From: Mucilaginibacter sp. 14171R-50
GTDB taxonomy: Bacteria > Bacteroidota > Bacteroidia > Sphingobacteriales > Sphingobacteriaceae
Direction: 5' to 3'
DNA length: 64,000 nt
Assembly (NCBI RefSeq): GCF_010093045.1
Contig: NZ_CP048115.1
Coordinates: 868,001-932,000, forward strand
In this document: positions 15,989-25,246 of the stretch, in pieces
Numbering within the stretch: position 1 is the first letter of the stretch
Layout of the letters: every line of letters begins with the position of its first letter
Made by a program: the position numbers and the translations under genes
Notes under the pieces: generated by a model
The model's input: the letters and a program-made list of their open reading frames with translations, nothing else
Told to the model about the DNA's origin: nothing
Database searches by the model: none

Positions 15989-18805
15989 ATGCCCAAAGAT
16001 ACATCCATCAAATCCGTTTTAATTATTGGTTCAGGTCCTATCATTATAGGCCAGGCGTGTGAGTTTGATTATGCCGGTTCGCAGGCAGCCCTTTCTTTAA
16101 AAGACGAAGGGATCACAGTATCCATCATCAACAGTAACCCCGCCACTATCATGACGGATAAGGTTATTGGCGATCACGTTTACCTGCTACCGCTTACCTG
16201 CGAGAGTATTGAACAAATACTTCAGGAACAAAAAATTGATGCCGTATTGCCCACTATGGGCGGCCAAACCGCTCTGAATCTTTGCATCGAGGCATCTGAA
16301 CGCGGAATTTGGGAAAAATACGGTGTTAAAGTTGTTGGGGTTGATGTTGCCGCCATTGAAAAAACTGAGAATCGCGAAGCCTTCCGCCAGTTGATGGTGG
16401 AAATTGGTGTGGGCGTAGCAAAATCAAAAATTGCCAATTCGTTTCTTGAAGGCAAAGAAGCCGCGCAGGAAATTGGCTTCCCGCTGGTGATACGCCCAAG
16501 CTACACGCTCGGCGGTAAAGGTGCGGGTTTTGTACATAAAAAAGAAGATTTTGACGCCGCTTTAAGCCGGGGCCTGCAGGCTTCGCCAACCCACGAGGTA
16601 TTGGTAGAACAGGCAGTTTTAGGCTGGAAGGAATATGAGCTGGAGCTATTGCGCGATAGTAATGATAACGTTATCATTATCTGTTCGATAGAAAACTTTG
16701 ATCCCATGGGTATCCATACCGGCGACTCGATAACCGTAGCGCCTGCCATGACCCTGAGCGACCGCTGTTACCAGCAAATGCGTAACCAGGCTATCAAAAT
16801 GATGCGCGCCATTGGTAATTTCGCCGGCGGCTGTAACGTACAGTTCTCGGTAAACCCGGCAGATGAAGAGATCATCGCGATAGAGATCAACCCACGCGTA
16901 TCGCGCTCATCAGCGTTGGCATCAAAAGCAACCGGTTACCCTATTGCTAAAATTGCTGCAAAGCTTGCTATTGGTTATAACCTCGACGAAATAGAGAACC
17001 AGATAACCAAAACAACATCGGCATATTTTGAGCCGACTTTGGATTATGTTATTGTAAAGATACCCCGCTGGAACTTTGATAAATTTAAAGGCGCCAACCG
17101 CGAGCTTGGCCTGCAGATGAAATCAGTAGGCGAGGTAATGGGTATTGGCCGCAGCTTTATTGAAGCCTTGCAGAAAGCCTGCCAAAGCCTTGAGATTGGG
17201 CGCGCAGGCCTTGGTGCCGATGGCCGCCAAAGCCGCAACCTCGATGATATCATGCACAGCCTTGAACACCCAAGTTGGGACAGGCTATTCCATATTTACG
17301 ATGCGATGAGCCTGGGCGTCCCTATCGAATCGATACGCAAAGTTACCAAGATAGATCGCTGGTTCCTGAACCAGATACAGGATGTGGTAAATCTGGAAAC
17401 AGAGTTACGCCGCTACTCCCTTAACAATATCCCTGAAGACTTCTTTTTCACCCTGAAACAACGTGGTTTTTCTGATACCCAGATAGCCTATGTTTTAGGC
17501 AACGTAACTGAGGAAGATGTTTACCAGCGCCGTAAAGCCCTTGGCATTAACCGGGTTTATAAAATGGTGGATACCTGCGCGGCAGAATTTGCGGCAAAAA
17601 CGCCGTACTACTACTCAACTTACGAAGGTGAGAACGAGTCTGTCGTATCAGACAAAAAGAAGATCATTGTATTAGGATCGGGCCCTAACCGTATCGGGCA
17701 GGGCATCGAGTTTGATTACAGTTGTGTGCATGGCTTGCTTGCTGCCAAAGAAAGCGGTTTTGAGGCCATTATGATAAATTGTAACCCCGAAACCGTATCT
17801 ACCGATTTTAACATGGCCGATAAGCTATATTTTGAACCGGTATTTTGGGAACACGTACGTGAAATAATTGACCTTGAAAAACCTTACGGTGTAATTGTGC
17901 AGCTGGGCGGCCAAACCGCGCTTAAAATGGCCGAAAAACTGCATGAACATGGCATCAAAATAATCGGCACATCATTTAACGATATGGATATTGCCGAAGA
18001 CCGCGGCCGTTTCAGCGACCTGCTGAAGGACCTGGGCATCCCTTATCCTAAATACGGGGTTGCCGAAAGTGCCGAAGAAGCCCTTGAAGTTGCGCACGAG
18101 GTAGGCTACCCGGTATTGGTACGCCCAAGTTACGTACTTGGCGGCCAGGGTATGAGCATTGTGATAAACGATGAGGATCTGGAGAAGGCTGTGGTAAACC
18201 TGTTGAAAAATTTACCCGGTAACCGTGTATTAATTGACCACTTCCTTGACCGCGCTGCCGAGGCAGAATCAGATTCTATCCACGATGGGGAAGATGTTCA
18301 CATCATTGGTATGATGGAACATATCGAGCCGGCGGGTATCCACTCGGGCGATTCATTTGCAGTATTGCCGCCTTTCGACCTGTCTGACAATGTAATACAC
18401 CAGATGGAAGAATATACTGCCAAAATAGCACGTGCATTAAACGTAAGGGGTTTGCTTAATATACAGTTTGCCATAAAGGATGACAAAGTTTATGTAATTG
18501 AGGCTAACCCGCGTGCATCGCGTACGGTGCCTTTTATAGCCAAAGCTTATGATGTGCCCTACATTAACATAGCAGCCAAGGTTATGCTGGGCGTAAATAA
18601 ATTAAAAGACTTTACGATAGAGCGCAAGCTTAAAGGATATGCAATAAAAGAGCCTGTTTTCTCGTTCGATAAATTCCCTGAAGTAAACAAGGAGTTAGGC
18701 CCCGAAATGAAATCGACAGGTGAAGCGATCAGGTTTATCCCCGATTTGGAAGACCCCTATTTCAGACATTTGTATAAAGAAAAATCAATGTATTTGAGCA
18801 AGTAA
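15989..18805 (+). CDS. carB: Carbamoyl-phosphate synthase large subunit, no MGS domain
   Basis: This subunit makes carbamoyl phosphate from bicarbonate, ammonia and two ATP, for pyrimidines and arginine. The 938 residues comprise a carboxyphosphate ATP-grasp half (~1-400; GSGPIIIGQACEFDYAG), an oligomerisation segment (~400-550), and a carbamoyl-phosphate ATP-grasp half (~555-935; GSGPNRIGQGIEFDYS). The protein stops where the ~140-residue C-terminal allosteric (MGS-like) domain of E. coli CarB, 1073 residues, would begin. The stop is clean and the tail is GEAIRFIPDLEDP. Inference: UMP/ornithine control through that domain is lost. The small subunit carA is not in this window. Confidence 0.95.
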   Translation: MPKDTSIKSVLIIGSGPIIIGQACEFDYAGSQAALSLKDEGITVSIINSNPATIMTDKVIGDHVYLLPLTCESIEQILQEQKIDAVLPTMGGQTALNLCIEASERGIWEKYGVKVVGVDVAAIEKTENREAFRQLMVEIGVGVAKSKIANSFLEGKEAAQEIGFPLVIRPSYTLGGKGAGFVHKKEDFDAALSRGLQASPTHEVLVEQAVLGWKEYELELLRDSNDNVIIICSIENFDPMGIHTGDSITVAPAMTLSDRCYQQMRNQAIKMMRAIGNFAGGCNVQFSVNPADEEIIAIEINPRVSRSSALASKATGYPIAKIAAKLAIGYNLDEIENQITKTTSAYFEPTLDYVIVKIPRWNFDKFKGANRELGLQMKSVGEVMGIGRSFIEALQKACQSLEIGRAGLGADGRQSRNLDDIMHSLEHPSWDRLFHIYDAMSLGVPIESIRKVTKIDRWFLNQIQDVVNLETELRRYSLNNIPEDFFFTLKQRGFSDTQIAYVLGNVTEEDVYQRRKALGINRVYKMVDTCAAEFAAKTPYYYSTYEGENESVVSDKKKIIVLGSGPNRIGQGIEFDYSCVHGLLAAKESGFEAIMINCNPETVSTDFNMADKLYFEPVFWEHVREIIDLEKPYGVIVQLGGQTALKMAEKLHEHGIKIIGTSFNDMDIAEDRGRFSDLLKDLGIPYPKYGVAESAEEALEVAHEVGYPVLVRPSYVLGGQGMSIVINDEDLEKAVVNLLKNLPGNRVLIDHFLDRAAEAESDSIHDGEDVHIIGMMEHIEPAGIHSGDSFAVLPPFDLSDNVIHQMEEYTAKIARALNVRGLLNIQFAIKDDKVYVIEANPRASRTVPFIAKAYDVPYINIAAKVMLGVNKLKDFTIERKLKGYAIKEPVFSFDKFPEVNKELGPEMKSTGEAIRFIPDLEDPYFRHLYKEKSMYLSK

Positions 18806-18841
18806 TTTGAAACTGGCATCAGTTTCGGATTAAGGATTAGC

Positions 18842-18860
18842 CGCCGTTAATTTAACGGCG
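18842..18860. other. Perfect inverted repeat between carB and the next gene
   Basis: CGCCGTTAA (18842-18850) and TTAACGGCG (18852-18860) form a 9-bp dyad around one base. No T-run follows, so it is a weak terminator candidate at best; an operator for the gene at 18889 is an alternative. Confidence 0.45.
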
Positions 18861-18888
18861 CTAAATGGTTTAATTTAGTACTATAGTA

Positions 18889-19578
18889 TTGAAAGTTAAT
18901 TTTAAGAATACGCCGGTTGGTAATTTAAGCAATATCGACCCGGAGGATGTAGAGGAAGTGATGTTAATGATTGAAAAATCATTCAATATTAAATTTGAAG
19001 GCGACCTTACCCACATCAAAACCTTTGGCGCACTGTGCGACCTGGTTGTTGATAAGGTTAAACAAGTTCAAAGCGATAGCTGCACCACCCAGCAGGCCTT
19101 TTACAAATTGCGCAGCGCTATAAACGCTAAAAAGTCAATTGAAAAATGCGACCTGAAACCACAAACCAAGCTTTGCGAACTTTTCCCCCGAGATAACCGC
19201 ATTGAGGTTATTGCCGACCTGGAAAGCGAAATGGGCTTGCACATGAACCTGCTACGCCCTAAGCCAGGTATCGTATGGGCATTTGCCATAGTGCTTATCC
19301 TATCCATCACCATAAGCTTTGCCTACGGTTTAATTGGCTATATAGGTACCGTAATTTCTATTACCGGCTTGGTACTTGCCGGCAAATTCGGCAAAGAATT
19401 AAAAGTGAAAACGCTTGGCGACCTCTCTGAAAAGATTGCTCGCGAGCATTATCTTAAATGTCGCCGCGATGCTTCAACCGTTAACCGTGCTGAAATAGCA
19501 GAAAAAATACGGGAGCTTTTTGCCGATTACCTTGCAGTAGAACCCGCATCCTTAAGGAAAGAAGCGAGGTTTGCGTAG
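18889..19578 (+). CDS. Membrane protein with acyl-carrier-like N-terminal region
   Basis: This 229-residue protein is not assigned to a named family. Residues ~15-60 (DPEDVEEVMLMIEKSFNIKF, then HIKTFGALCDLVVDKV) have the helix pattern of acyl-carrier-like domains. The usual DSL phosphopantetheine serine is not evident at the start of helix 2. Two membrane spans lie at ~128-168, and the C-terminal part again shows a short acidic-helical pattern (VKTLGDLSEKIA). The start is TTG at 18889; no ATG lies near. It has a good terminator at 19597. The function is unknown; the fold suggests carrier- or partner-binding at the membrane. Confidence 0.65.
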   Translation: MKVNFKNTPVGNLSNIDPEDVEEVMLMIEKSFNIKFEGDLTHIKTFGALCDLVVDKVKQVQSDSCTTQQAFYKLRSAINAKKSIEKCDLKPQTKLCELFPRDNRIEVIADLESEMGLHMNLLRPKPGIVWAFAIVLILSITISFAYGLIGYIGTVISITGLVLAGKFGKELKVKTLGDLSEKIAREHYLKCRRDASTVNRAEIAEKIRELFADYLAVEPASLRKEARFA

Positions 19579-19596
19579 GTATCGTAAAATTTCAAG

Positions 19597-19629
19597 GTAG
19601 CGATGGTATAAAACCCATCGCTACTTTTG
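19597..19629 (+). terminator. Rho-independent terminator
   Basis: GTAGCGATGG (19597-19606) pairs perfectly with CCATCGCTAC (19615-19624); an 8-nt loop lies between and TTTTGTT follows. It is 19 nt after the stop of the preceding gene. Confidence 0.85.
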
Positions 19630-19660
19630 TTATCATCTATACCGATCCGTCCAATCCTAG

Positions 19661-19677
19661 GTCATCGCGAGGAACGA
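19661..19677. repeat. Single-arm copy of the CGTCATTGCGAGG repeat
   Basis: Seventeen bases (GTCATCGCGAGGAACGA) differ by one base from the arm of the large inverted repeat at 50748-50830. The opposite arm is not found nearby, so this is a decayed copy. The rest of this 267-nt gap, apart from the terminator at 19597, holds nothing I can identify. Confidence 0.5.
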
Positions 19678-19844
19678 TAGCGACGCGACGACCTTCGGGT
19701 ATATGTTGCCTCCCGCATGTACTATCATAGTCGACAACTAAAAATTAGGGTAGATTCTATATTCCGGCAATAGTTTTAACCAGATTAATAGACGGGGCAA
19801 TGAAAAATTCCTACCGCAACACCTACTACACACCCCGGCTCCCT

Positions 19845-20309
19845 CTACTTATCTACAACCAAACCCCATACTTCAAACGTTAATCGCGCTTTAGGGTTTA
19901 CCTTTTCATGATGTTGTTTAGTGCCGGTAACCGTATCGCCGGCAAAGTGCTGCAAATCGTCAGCTGTTAATATCCGCTGGGCTACCCCCTCTACAATTAC
20001 GGTCCGGCCTTCAATCGCTTCGGGAAGTTTTATATTGTAGTTTTTAAAATGTGCCGCTATCATCTTCCCGTTACCTGCGTCAATTTCAAACCAGCCGCCC
20101 TGTTCTTTTGTTACGGTGATAATTTTACCAACAACTGCCGTGCTTTGGCGTATCTTCTTACCCATCAACGCCTCTATTTTTGTAGCCGGCACAGGCGCAA
20201 TATCGTTGGGCTTATTGCCAAAAACCATTCCGTGCGGTAGTGGCGTATGCTTTTGGGCAAAACAATTTATCCCGCAAAAAACAAAAACAACAAATATCAA
20301 TCTCTTCAT
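19845..20309 (-). CDS. DUF4920 family exported protein
   Basis: This 154-residue secreted or periplasmic protein starts at [11 protein letters not shown] with a signal peptide cleaved near CFAQ. The mature part has a compact beta-barrel-like segment ([19 protein letters not shown], then [13 protein letters not shown]) typical of DUF4920, whose function is unknown. The barrel is reminiscent of OB-fold proteins. An in-frame upstream start at 20351 would put 14 polar residues before the signal peptide and is less likely. It is divergent from rnhB, with 134 nt between the two starts. Confidence 0.78.
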   Translation of the reverse strand: MKRLIFVVFVFCGINCFAQKHTPLPHGMVFGNKPNDIAPVPATKIEALMGKKIRQSTAVVGKIITVTKEQGGWFEIDAGNGKMIAAHFKNYNIKLPEAIEGRTVIVEGVAQRILTADDLQHFAGDTVTGTKQHHEKVNPKARLTFEVWGLVVDK

Positions 20310-20443
20310 CCCTTTGTTTAACATTCTTAATAGTTGTTGGTTTGACCCCATACTGCGCTAATGGTTTATTTTTCAACACTTATTGCATGCACTATGCTTA
20401 TTTTAAGATATTTGTGAAACCAACGAAGGGAAAGCGCGAACGG

Positions 20444-21061
20444 ATGTTATTAGCAAGGTATCAGCAACAATATATTGAAGCGGGATGTGACGAGGCCGGT
20501 CGGGGGTGCCTTGCCGGCCCGGTATTTGCCGCCGCAGTTATCCTCCCACGCGATTTTGACCATCATTTATTGAACGATTCTAAACAGCTTAGCGAAGAGG
20601 TAAGGTATCAGTTGCGTGTTGAAATAGAAGAAAAAGCCATTGCCCATGCCGTGGCGTGGTGCGACAATGCTGAAATAGATGAGATCAACATTCTGAATGC
20701 ATCGTTCCTGGCCATGCACCGAGCAATTGATAAGCTGTTATGTATACCGCAATTTTTGATCATTGATGGTAACCGCTTTAACAAATACCAAGAGATACCG
20801 CACAAGTGTATTGTAGAGGGCGATGCCAAATATTTCAGTATAGCGGCAGCATCTATATTGGCCAAAACCTACCGGGACGACTATATGAAAAAAATAGCGT
20901 TAGAGCACCCCGAGTATGATTGGCATACCAACAAAGGCTACCCAACCATTAGCCACCGTAAAATGGTTTTAGAGCGCGGGCACACCCCTTACCACCGTAA
21001 AACTTTTAAAGTGACCGAACCGGGCGTATCTATTTTTGAAGAGTTAATTGATAAAGCTTAA
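20444..21061 (+). CDS. rnhB: Ribonuclease HII
   Basis: This enzyme cuts the RNA strand of RNA-DNA hybrids and starts removal of misinserted ribonucleotides. The 205 residues start at [21 protein letters not shown], where family homology begins; upstream in-frame sequence is not coding-like. Catalytic acids: Asp and Glu in CDEAGRG, the Asp in LNDSKQLS, and a later Asp in [22 protein letters not shown] is also conserved. The C-terminus overlaps the glycosyltransferase promoter region. Confidence 0.95.
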   Translation: MLLARYQQQYIEAGCDEAGRGCLAGPVFAAAVILPRDFDHHLLNDSKQLSEEVRYQLRVEIEEKAIAHAVAWCDNAEIDEINILNASFLAMHRAIDKLLCIPQFLIIDGNRFNKYQEIPHKCIVEGDAKYFSIAAASILAKTYRDDYMKKIALEHPEYDWHTNKGYPTISHRKMVLERGHTPYHRKTFKVTEPGVSIFEELIDKA

Positions 21062-21078
21062 TGGGATTAATACCTTTG
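21048..21078 (+). promoter_or_regulatory. Promoter of the glycosyltransferase gene, inside the rnhB end
   Basis: TTG (21048-21050), a 20-nt spacer and TACCTTTG (21071-21078) fit the Bacteroidota promoter. Transcription would start near 21083, after the in-frame ATG at 21048. This excludes that ATG and favours the TTG start at 21102. Confidence 0.6.
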
Positions 21079-21101
21079 GCATAACCAATTATTTGCCCGG
21101 C

Positions 21102-22298
21102 TTGAGGATACTGATATTAACGCATCGTACACCATTTCCGCAAAATGGTGGCTACCCTATTGTAGTGGGTAATACCATAAAGGGGTTAGTCGCCCTCGGC
21201 CATCAAGTGTCGCTGATATCCCTAAATGTTAACAAATACCCAAGTGCAACCCCCGAAAGTGACGAACTGCTGGAGAAGATCAATTATATAGCGTACAATA
21301 TCGATACGCGTATAACCATGATCGAGGCGGTAAGCAATTTGTTCACCCACAATTCTTACAATATTGACAAGTATTATAACGCCGGGTTCGAAAAGCTGCT
21401 CCTAAAAAATCTGCAGGAAAATGAGTACGACGTTATTCAACTGGAAGGAATATTTGTAGGGCCCTATCTTGGCACCATCCGCAAGGCATCCAAAGCCAAA
21501 GTTATTTTCAGGGCGCATAACATCGAACACCAGGTGTGGCAAAAGCTGGCGCAACAAAAAAGCGATCCGTTAAAAAAGTGGTACTTACAATTACTGGCCC
21601 GACGTATAAAAAATTACGAGCTGGAATTGCTGAACAAATTTGACGGCATTGTGGTGTTTACTGAGCAGGACAAAGGCTCCGTTATTTCATTTGGCAATAA
21701 AGTGCCGCTGAAGGTGCTGCCTATCGGCATCGATCTATCGCTTTACAAACCCGACCATTCAAAAACCGACTTCCCAAGCCTGTTTTTTTTAGGCTCGCTG
21801 GATTGGCTTCCAAACCGGGAAGGGATAGAGTGGTTTATGGACAATTTTCATAAAGACCTTACTGACGGCCCCCTTAAAGCTAAGTTTTATGTGGCCGGGC
21901 ACAACATACCCGAACAGTTCGACGATTACGAAGTGCTGGGCAAAGTATTTATACACGGCGAGGTGGATGACGCGCTTGAGTTTGTAAACAGTAAATCTAT
22001 TATGATAGTACCACTATTATCCGGAGGCGGCATGCGGGTGAAAATTGTGGAAGGAATGGCGATGGAAAAATGTATCATCTCTACCTCGCTTGGGGCAGAG
22101 GGCATTAATGTTGAGAACGGCAAAAATATTATTATAGCCAACAACGTGGACGAGTTTTACAAGGCCGTTAAAAAATGCATTACTGACGAACATTATTGCC
22201 TGGAAATTGGGCGTAACGCCCGTAAACTGGTAGAGCAGCAGCATAATATAAATACGATTATACCTCAGCTAACCGATTTTTATCAATCAATTGTATAA
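21102..22298 (+). CDS. GT4-family glycosyltransferase
   Basis: This retaining GT-B glycosyltransferase probably adds a sugar to a surface polysaccharide or lipid. The N-terminal half begins [16 protein letters not shown], the usual acceptor-side start of the group; the C-terminal half has the donor-site signature ([16 protein letters not shown]) with the conserved E. TTG at 21102 gives 398 residues. The alternative ATG at 21048 overlaps rnhB and adds 18 residues without homology upstream of the predicted start point. No other polysaccharide genes are adjacent, so the donor and acceptor are unknown. Confidence 0.85.
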   Translation: MRILILTHRTPFPQNGGYPIVVGNTIKGLVALGHQVSLISLNVNKYPSATPESDELLEKINYIAYNIDTRITMIEAVSNLFTHNSYNIDKYYNAGFEKLLLKNLQENEYDVIQLEGIFVGPYLGTIRKASKAKVIFRAHNIEHQVWQKLAQQKSDPLKKWYLQLLARRIKNYELELLNKFDGIVVFTEQDKGSVISFGNKVPLKVLPIGIDLSLYKPDHSKTDFPSLFFLGSLDWLPNREGIEWFMDNFHKDLTDGPLKAKFYVAGHNIPEQFDDYEVLGKVFIHGEVDDALEFVNSKSIMIVPLLSGGGMRVKIVEGMAMEKCIISTSLGAEGINVENGKNIIIANNVDEFYKAVKKCITDEHYCLEIGRNARKLVEQQHNINTIIPQLTDFYQSIV

Positions 22299-22326
22299 AC
22301 AAGCGCATTCCCTACAGCTATTTTGC

Positions 22327-22334
22327 TATTTTTG
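22327..22334 (+). promoter_or_regulatory. gcvT -7 element
   Basis: TATTTTTG fits TAnnTTTG and lies 21 nt before the gcvT ATG. It would give a leader of about 15 nt. No clear -33 box is present. Confidence 0.45.
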
Positions 22335-22354
22335 CCACGCGACAAACCACGATA

Positions 22355-23434
22355 ATGAAGAATACAGCTTTAACACAAGTACATACCAATCTGGGTGCTA
22401 AAATGGTGCCTTTTGCCGGATATAATATGCCCGTACAATACGTCGGCATCAATGCCGAACACGATACCGTACGCAAGGGCGTTGGTGTATTTGATGTAAG
22501 CCACATGGGCGAGTTTATTTTAAAGGGTGAAAACGCCCTCGACCTGATACAACGCGTTACCAGCAATGACGCTTCAAAGCTTTACGATGGCAAGGTGCAG
22601 TACTCCTGCCTGCCTAATGAAGAGGGGGGCATTGTTGATGACCTGCTGGTTTATCGCATCGATGAAAAAACCTACATGTTGGTGGTAAACGCTTCGAATA
22701 TTGAAAAAGACTGGAACTGGATATCTAAATTTAACACCGGTGGTGTAGACATGAAAGATATATCAGACCGCACATCGTTACTTGCCGTACAAGGCCCTAA
22801 AGCTGCTGAGGCGCTGCAAAGCCTTACGGATATCGATCTTGGATCGATGGAGTACTACACCTTTAAGAAAGGCACATTTGCAGGAATCGACAACGTGCTG
22901 GTGTCTGCAACGGGTTATACGGGCGCCGGTGGTTTCGAGATCTATTTCGATAATGAGCATGCCGAATATATTTGGGATGAGGTATTTAAAGCCGGAGAGC
23001 CGTTTGGTATAAAACCAATTGGTTTGGCAGCCCGCGATACCTTGCGCTTAGAGATGGGTTTTTGCCTGTACGGCAACGATATTGATGATACCACATCACC
23101 ATTAGAGGCCGGATTAGGCTGGGTAACTAAATTCACCAAACAATTCACCAACTCCGAAGCTTTACAGCAGCAAAAGCAGGCCGGTGTAAGCCGTAAACTC
23201 ATTGGTTTTGAAATGATTGACCGCGGCATCCCCCGCCACGATTATGAAATTGTTGATGCCGGGGGCAACTTTATCGGTAGAGTTACATCGGGTACGCAAT
23301 CGCCATCGCTGCAAAAAGCAATTGGCCTGGGCTACGTAAAAAGCGAATTTGCCAAAGAAGGTACAGATATCTATATCAGTATCCGCGATAATAAAGTTAA
23401 AGCTACAGTGGTAAAACCGCCGTTCTATAAGTAA
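22355..23434 (+). CDS. gcvT: Aminomethyltransferase (glycine cleavage T protein)
   Basis: This protein takes the aminomethyl group from the lipoyl H protein, releases ammonia and forms 5,10-methylenetetrahydrofolate. The 359 residues start with [17 protein letters not shown], and FDVSHMGEF, the tetrahydrofolate-site region [13 protein letters not shown], and [13 protein letters not shown] are all conserved. The length is normal. gcvH and gcvP are not in the window, so the cleavage system is split in this genome. A dispersed repeat and comB follow. Confidence 0.96.
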   Translation: MKNTALTQVHTNLGAKMVPFAGYNMPVQYVGINAEHDTVRKGVGVFDVSHMGEFILKGENALDLIQRVTSNDASKLYDGKVQYSCLPNEEGGIVDDLLVYRIDEKTYMLVVNASNIEKDWNWISKFNTGGVDMKDISDRTSLLAVQGPKAAEALQSLTDIDLGSMEYYTFKKGTFAGIDNVLVSATGYTGAGGFEIYFDNEHAEYIWDEVFKAGEPFGIKPIGLAARDTLRLEMGFCLYGNDIDDTTSPLEAGLGWVTKFTKQFTNSEALQQQKQAGVSRKLIGFEMIDRGIPRHDYEIVDAGGNFIGRVTSGTQSPSLQKAIGLGYVKSEFAKEGTDIYISIRDNKVKATVVKPPFYK

Positions 23435-23443
23435 GGCCCTAAA

Positions 23444-23504
23444 CCCCTGAAGGGGGAACAGAATATGACCACAGACATTAAGAATTCTATTCCCCCTTCA
23501 GGGG
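23444..23504. repeat. CCCCTGAAGGGG inverted repeat at the gcvT-comB junction
   Basis: A 15-nt arm (23444-23458) and its perfect reverse complement (23490-23504) flank a 31-nt centre. The core CCCCTGAAGGGG is itself nearly self-complementary. An ATG (23465) lies between the arms, and the right arm ends 11 nt before the likely comB start. A second copy with the same layout is at 33948-34038. Confidence 0.75.
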
Positions 23505-23515
23505 GCAGGGGACCC

Positions 23516-24223
23516 ATGTTAAATGTTTGCCTTACTCCGGCGCTTCTCCCGCTTTACCATGTGAAAGAGTATATAGTAGTGGTGATTGATATTTTCAGGG
23601 CCACCTCATCAATTTGTTATGGCATCGAAAATGGTGCCGAGGCTATTATCCCGGTAGCAGAAGTAGCAGAATGTGCGGCTTACCGCGAAAAGGGCCTCGA
23701 CTATTTATTGGCCGCCGAGCGTAACGGCGAAGTAGTTGCAGGATTTGATTTTGGCAATTCCCCGTTCTCATACACCGCCAAAAAGGTTGCAGGCAAAACC
23801 ATTGTACTTACTACAACCAATGGTACGCACGCCCTGCATTTATCGCGTATGGCCAAAAAGATCGTGATAGGCTCGTTCCTTAACCTTACATCGCTGTGTA
23901 ACTGGCTAAAAACCACGCAAGACAATATACTGCTGGTTTGCGCGGGTTGGCAAAACAATTTTAACCTGGAAGACACCCTTTTTGCAGGCGCAGTAATTGA
24001 GCAGCTAAAAGGCGAGGATTTTACATTAGACGACCCCGCCATTGCCGCCCACGACCTATTTCAACTGGGTAAAAATGATATCAACCTGTACCTGGCCAAA
24101 ACATCCCACGGCGAACGCCTGCGTAAACTGGGCATCGAAAAGGATATCGCCTTTTGCCTGCAAGTAGACCTGACAACCGCTATCCCCGTATTAGAGGGCG
24201 ACAGGCTGGTTAAGCTGTTTTAA
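23516..24223 (+). CDS. comB: ComB-like 2-phosphosulfolactate phosphatase
   Basis: This Mg-dependent acid phosphatase family acts on 2-phosphosulfolactate in coenzyme M synthesis of methanogens; the role in bacteria without coenzyme M is not settled. Signatures are VVIDIFRATSSICYG, LAAERNGE, and the active-site stretch TTTNGTHAL. From MLNVCLTP it has 235 residues. An upstream ATG at 23465 would add a repeat-encoded peptide containing PPSGGRG, so 23516 is preferred. The end overlaps the convergent DUF4349 gene by 14 bp. Confidence 0.85.
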   Translation: MLNVCLTPALLPLYHVKEYIVVVIDIFRATSSICYGIENGAEAIIPVAEVAECAAYREKGLDYLLAAERNGEVVAGFDFGNSPFSYTAKKVAGKTIVLTTTNGTHALHLSRMAKKIVIGSFLNLTSLCNWLKTTQDNILLVCAGWQNNFNLEDTLFAGAVIEQLKGEDFTLDDPAIAAHDLFQLGKNDINLYLAKTSHGERLRKLGIEKDIAFCLQVDLTTAIPVLEGDRLVKLF

Positions 24224-25130
24224 CGGTTCTGCGCCTGCTCCATCTCTTTACCAATACCAACACTACAGCAAAAACGATGAGCCATGGCCAGTTAGATATG
24301 AGGCTGAAAAACAACTCCTGTAGATGATTCCATCCGTTTGATAAGGCATGCTTAAATTTATACCCGAAACCGTTGCCAACAGCTACCTGCTCGGGTTGTA
24401 TAGTATAAAAGGTAATTGTTAATGAACTGTAGGCCACCTGCTTGCTCATGTAATTCAACTGGCTTTGGGTCGATTCTATCTCGCTCCGTATCTGGGTTAG
24501 CTTTTCCTCAATATCCAGCAGGTCGCGCATTTTCTCAGCCCGGTTTAAAAGGTTCAGGTAACGTTTTTCCAGTTGCAGCTTGTTATCCAGGCGGGCTTTG
24601 ATATCAATAAACTGCGTGGTAACATCTTTAATGCGGATGTTGCGGCTATCAATTTTTGTCGCTGTTGACGATACCGTCCCCAAAAATACGTCGAAGTTTT
24701 TTGCTGGGATGCGAATGCTTAGAGTATATTCTTTACTGTGAAGCGCGCCATCGGTTGTTTCGCTATCATCTTCCGCGTAACCACCTAAGTGTTTTAACGA
24801 ACTGATGATCTGTTTGCGGGTTTCGGCTACGTTACCGGTTTCAAAACGGATATCGCCTTCTTTGATGATCTTTTTATCAATGCCGGGTTTAACCGGCGCC
24901 ACAAGCTTTACATCAGCATTGCCTACCGGTTCATCAATCCTGATGTCTTGTTGTGCACCTTCTGCAAGTTCGTTATCACTTACCGCGGGAGGGGAAAATT
25001 GTTGAGTAGCAACTGCTTTCTCAACCGGCGGAGACGGTAGCGTCACTTCGGTAACTTTTTCAGTGGATTGGTGCTTGCAACTGGCAAAGCCTATACAAAT
25101 GGCAAGCAGTATAAATAAATACTTTTTCAT
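24210..25130 (-). CDS. DUF4349 domain lipoprotein
   Basis: This 306-residue protein has lipobox FASC (Cys19), a low-complexity stretch (~20-90), the DUF4349 core (~95-270, starting IKEGDIRFETGN) with a coiled coil at ~185-230, and one C-terminal membrane span (~280-297) followed by basic residues. Lipid at one end and a span at the other would tie it to the envelope at two points. The function of the family is unknown. It overlaps the comB 3' end by 14 bp tail to tail. Confidence 0.85.
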   Translation of the reverse strand: MKKYLFILLAICIGFASCKHQSTEKVTEVTLPSPPVEKAVATQQFSPPAVSDNELAEGAQQDIRIDEPVGNADVKLVAPVKPGIDKKIIKEGDIRFETGNVAETRKQIISSLKHLGGYAEDDSETTDGALHSKEYTLSIRIPAKNFDVFLGTVSSTATKIDSRNIRIKDVTTQFIDIKARLDNKLQLEKRYLNLLNRAEKMRDLLDIEEKLTQIRSEIESTQSQLNYMSKQVAYSSLTITFYTIQPEQVAVGNGFGYKFKHALSNGWNHLQELFFSLISNWPWLIVFAVVLVLVKRWSRRRTVKTA

Positions 25131-25184
25131 AACACATAGATCTGATAAGTTAATAGCAAATCTACATTATTATATTTTGATTAT

Positions 25185-25219
25185 ACAACTAAAACAGAAT
25201 TATATTTTGTTTTAGTTGT
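25185..25219. other. 12-bp inverted repeat between the MazG and DUF4349 genes
   Basis: ACAACTAAAACA (25185-25196) and TGTTTTAGTTGT (25208-25219) are perfect complements around 11 nt. It lies 28 nt past the MazG-type gene stop and 55 nt before the DUF4349 start (both minus strand). It may serve as a terminator for the first or an operator for the second. No long T-run is present. Confidence 0.5.
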
Positions 25220-25246
25220 GTGGATGGAATTATATAGTGCAAATAA

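Noticed and set aside
21048..21101. ATG start for the glycosyltransferase
   Set aside because: It overlaps rnhB, has no homology, and lies upstream of the predicted transcription start; TTG 21102 fits the family start.
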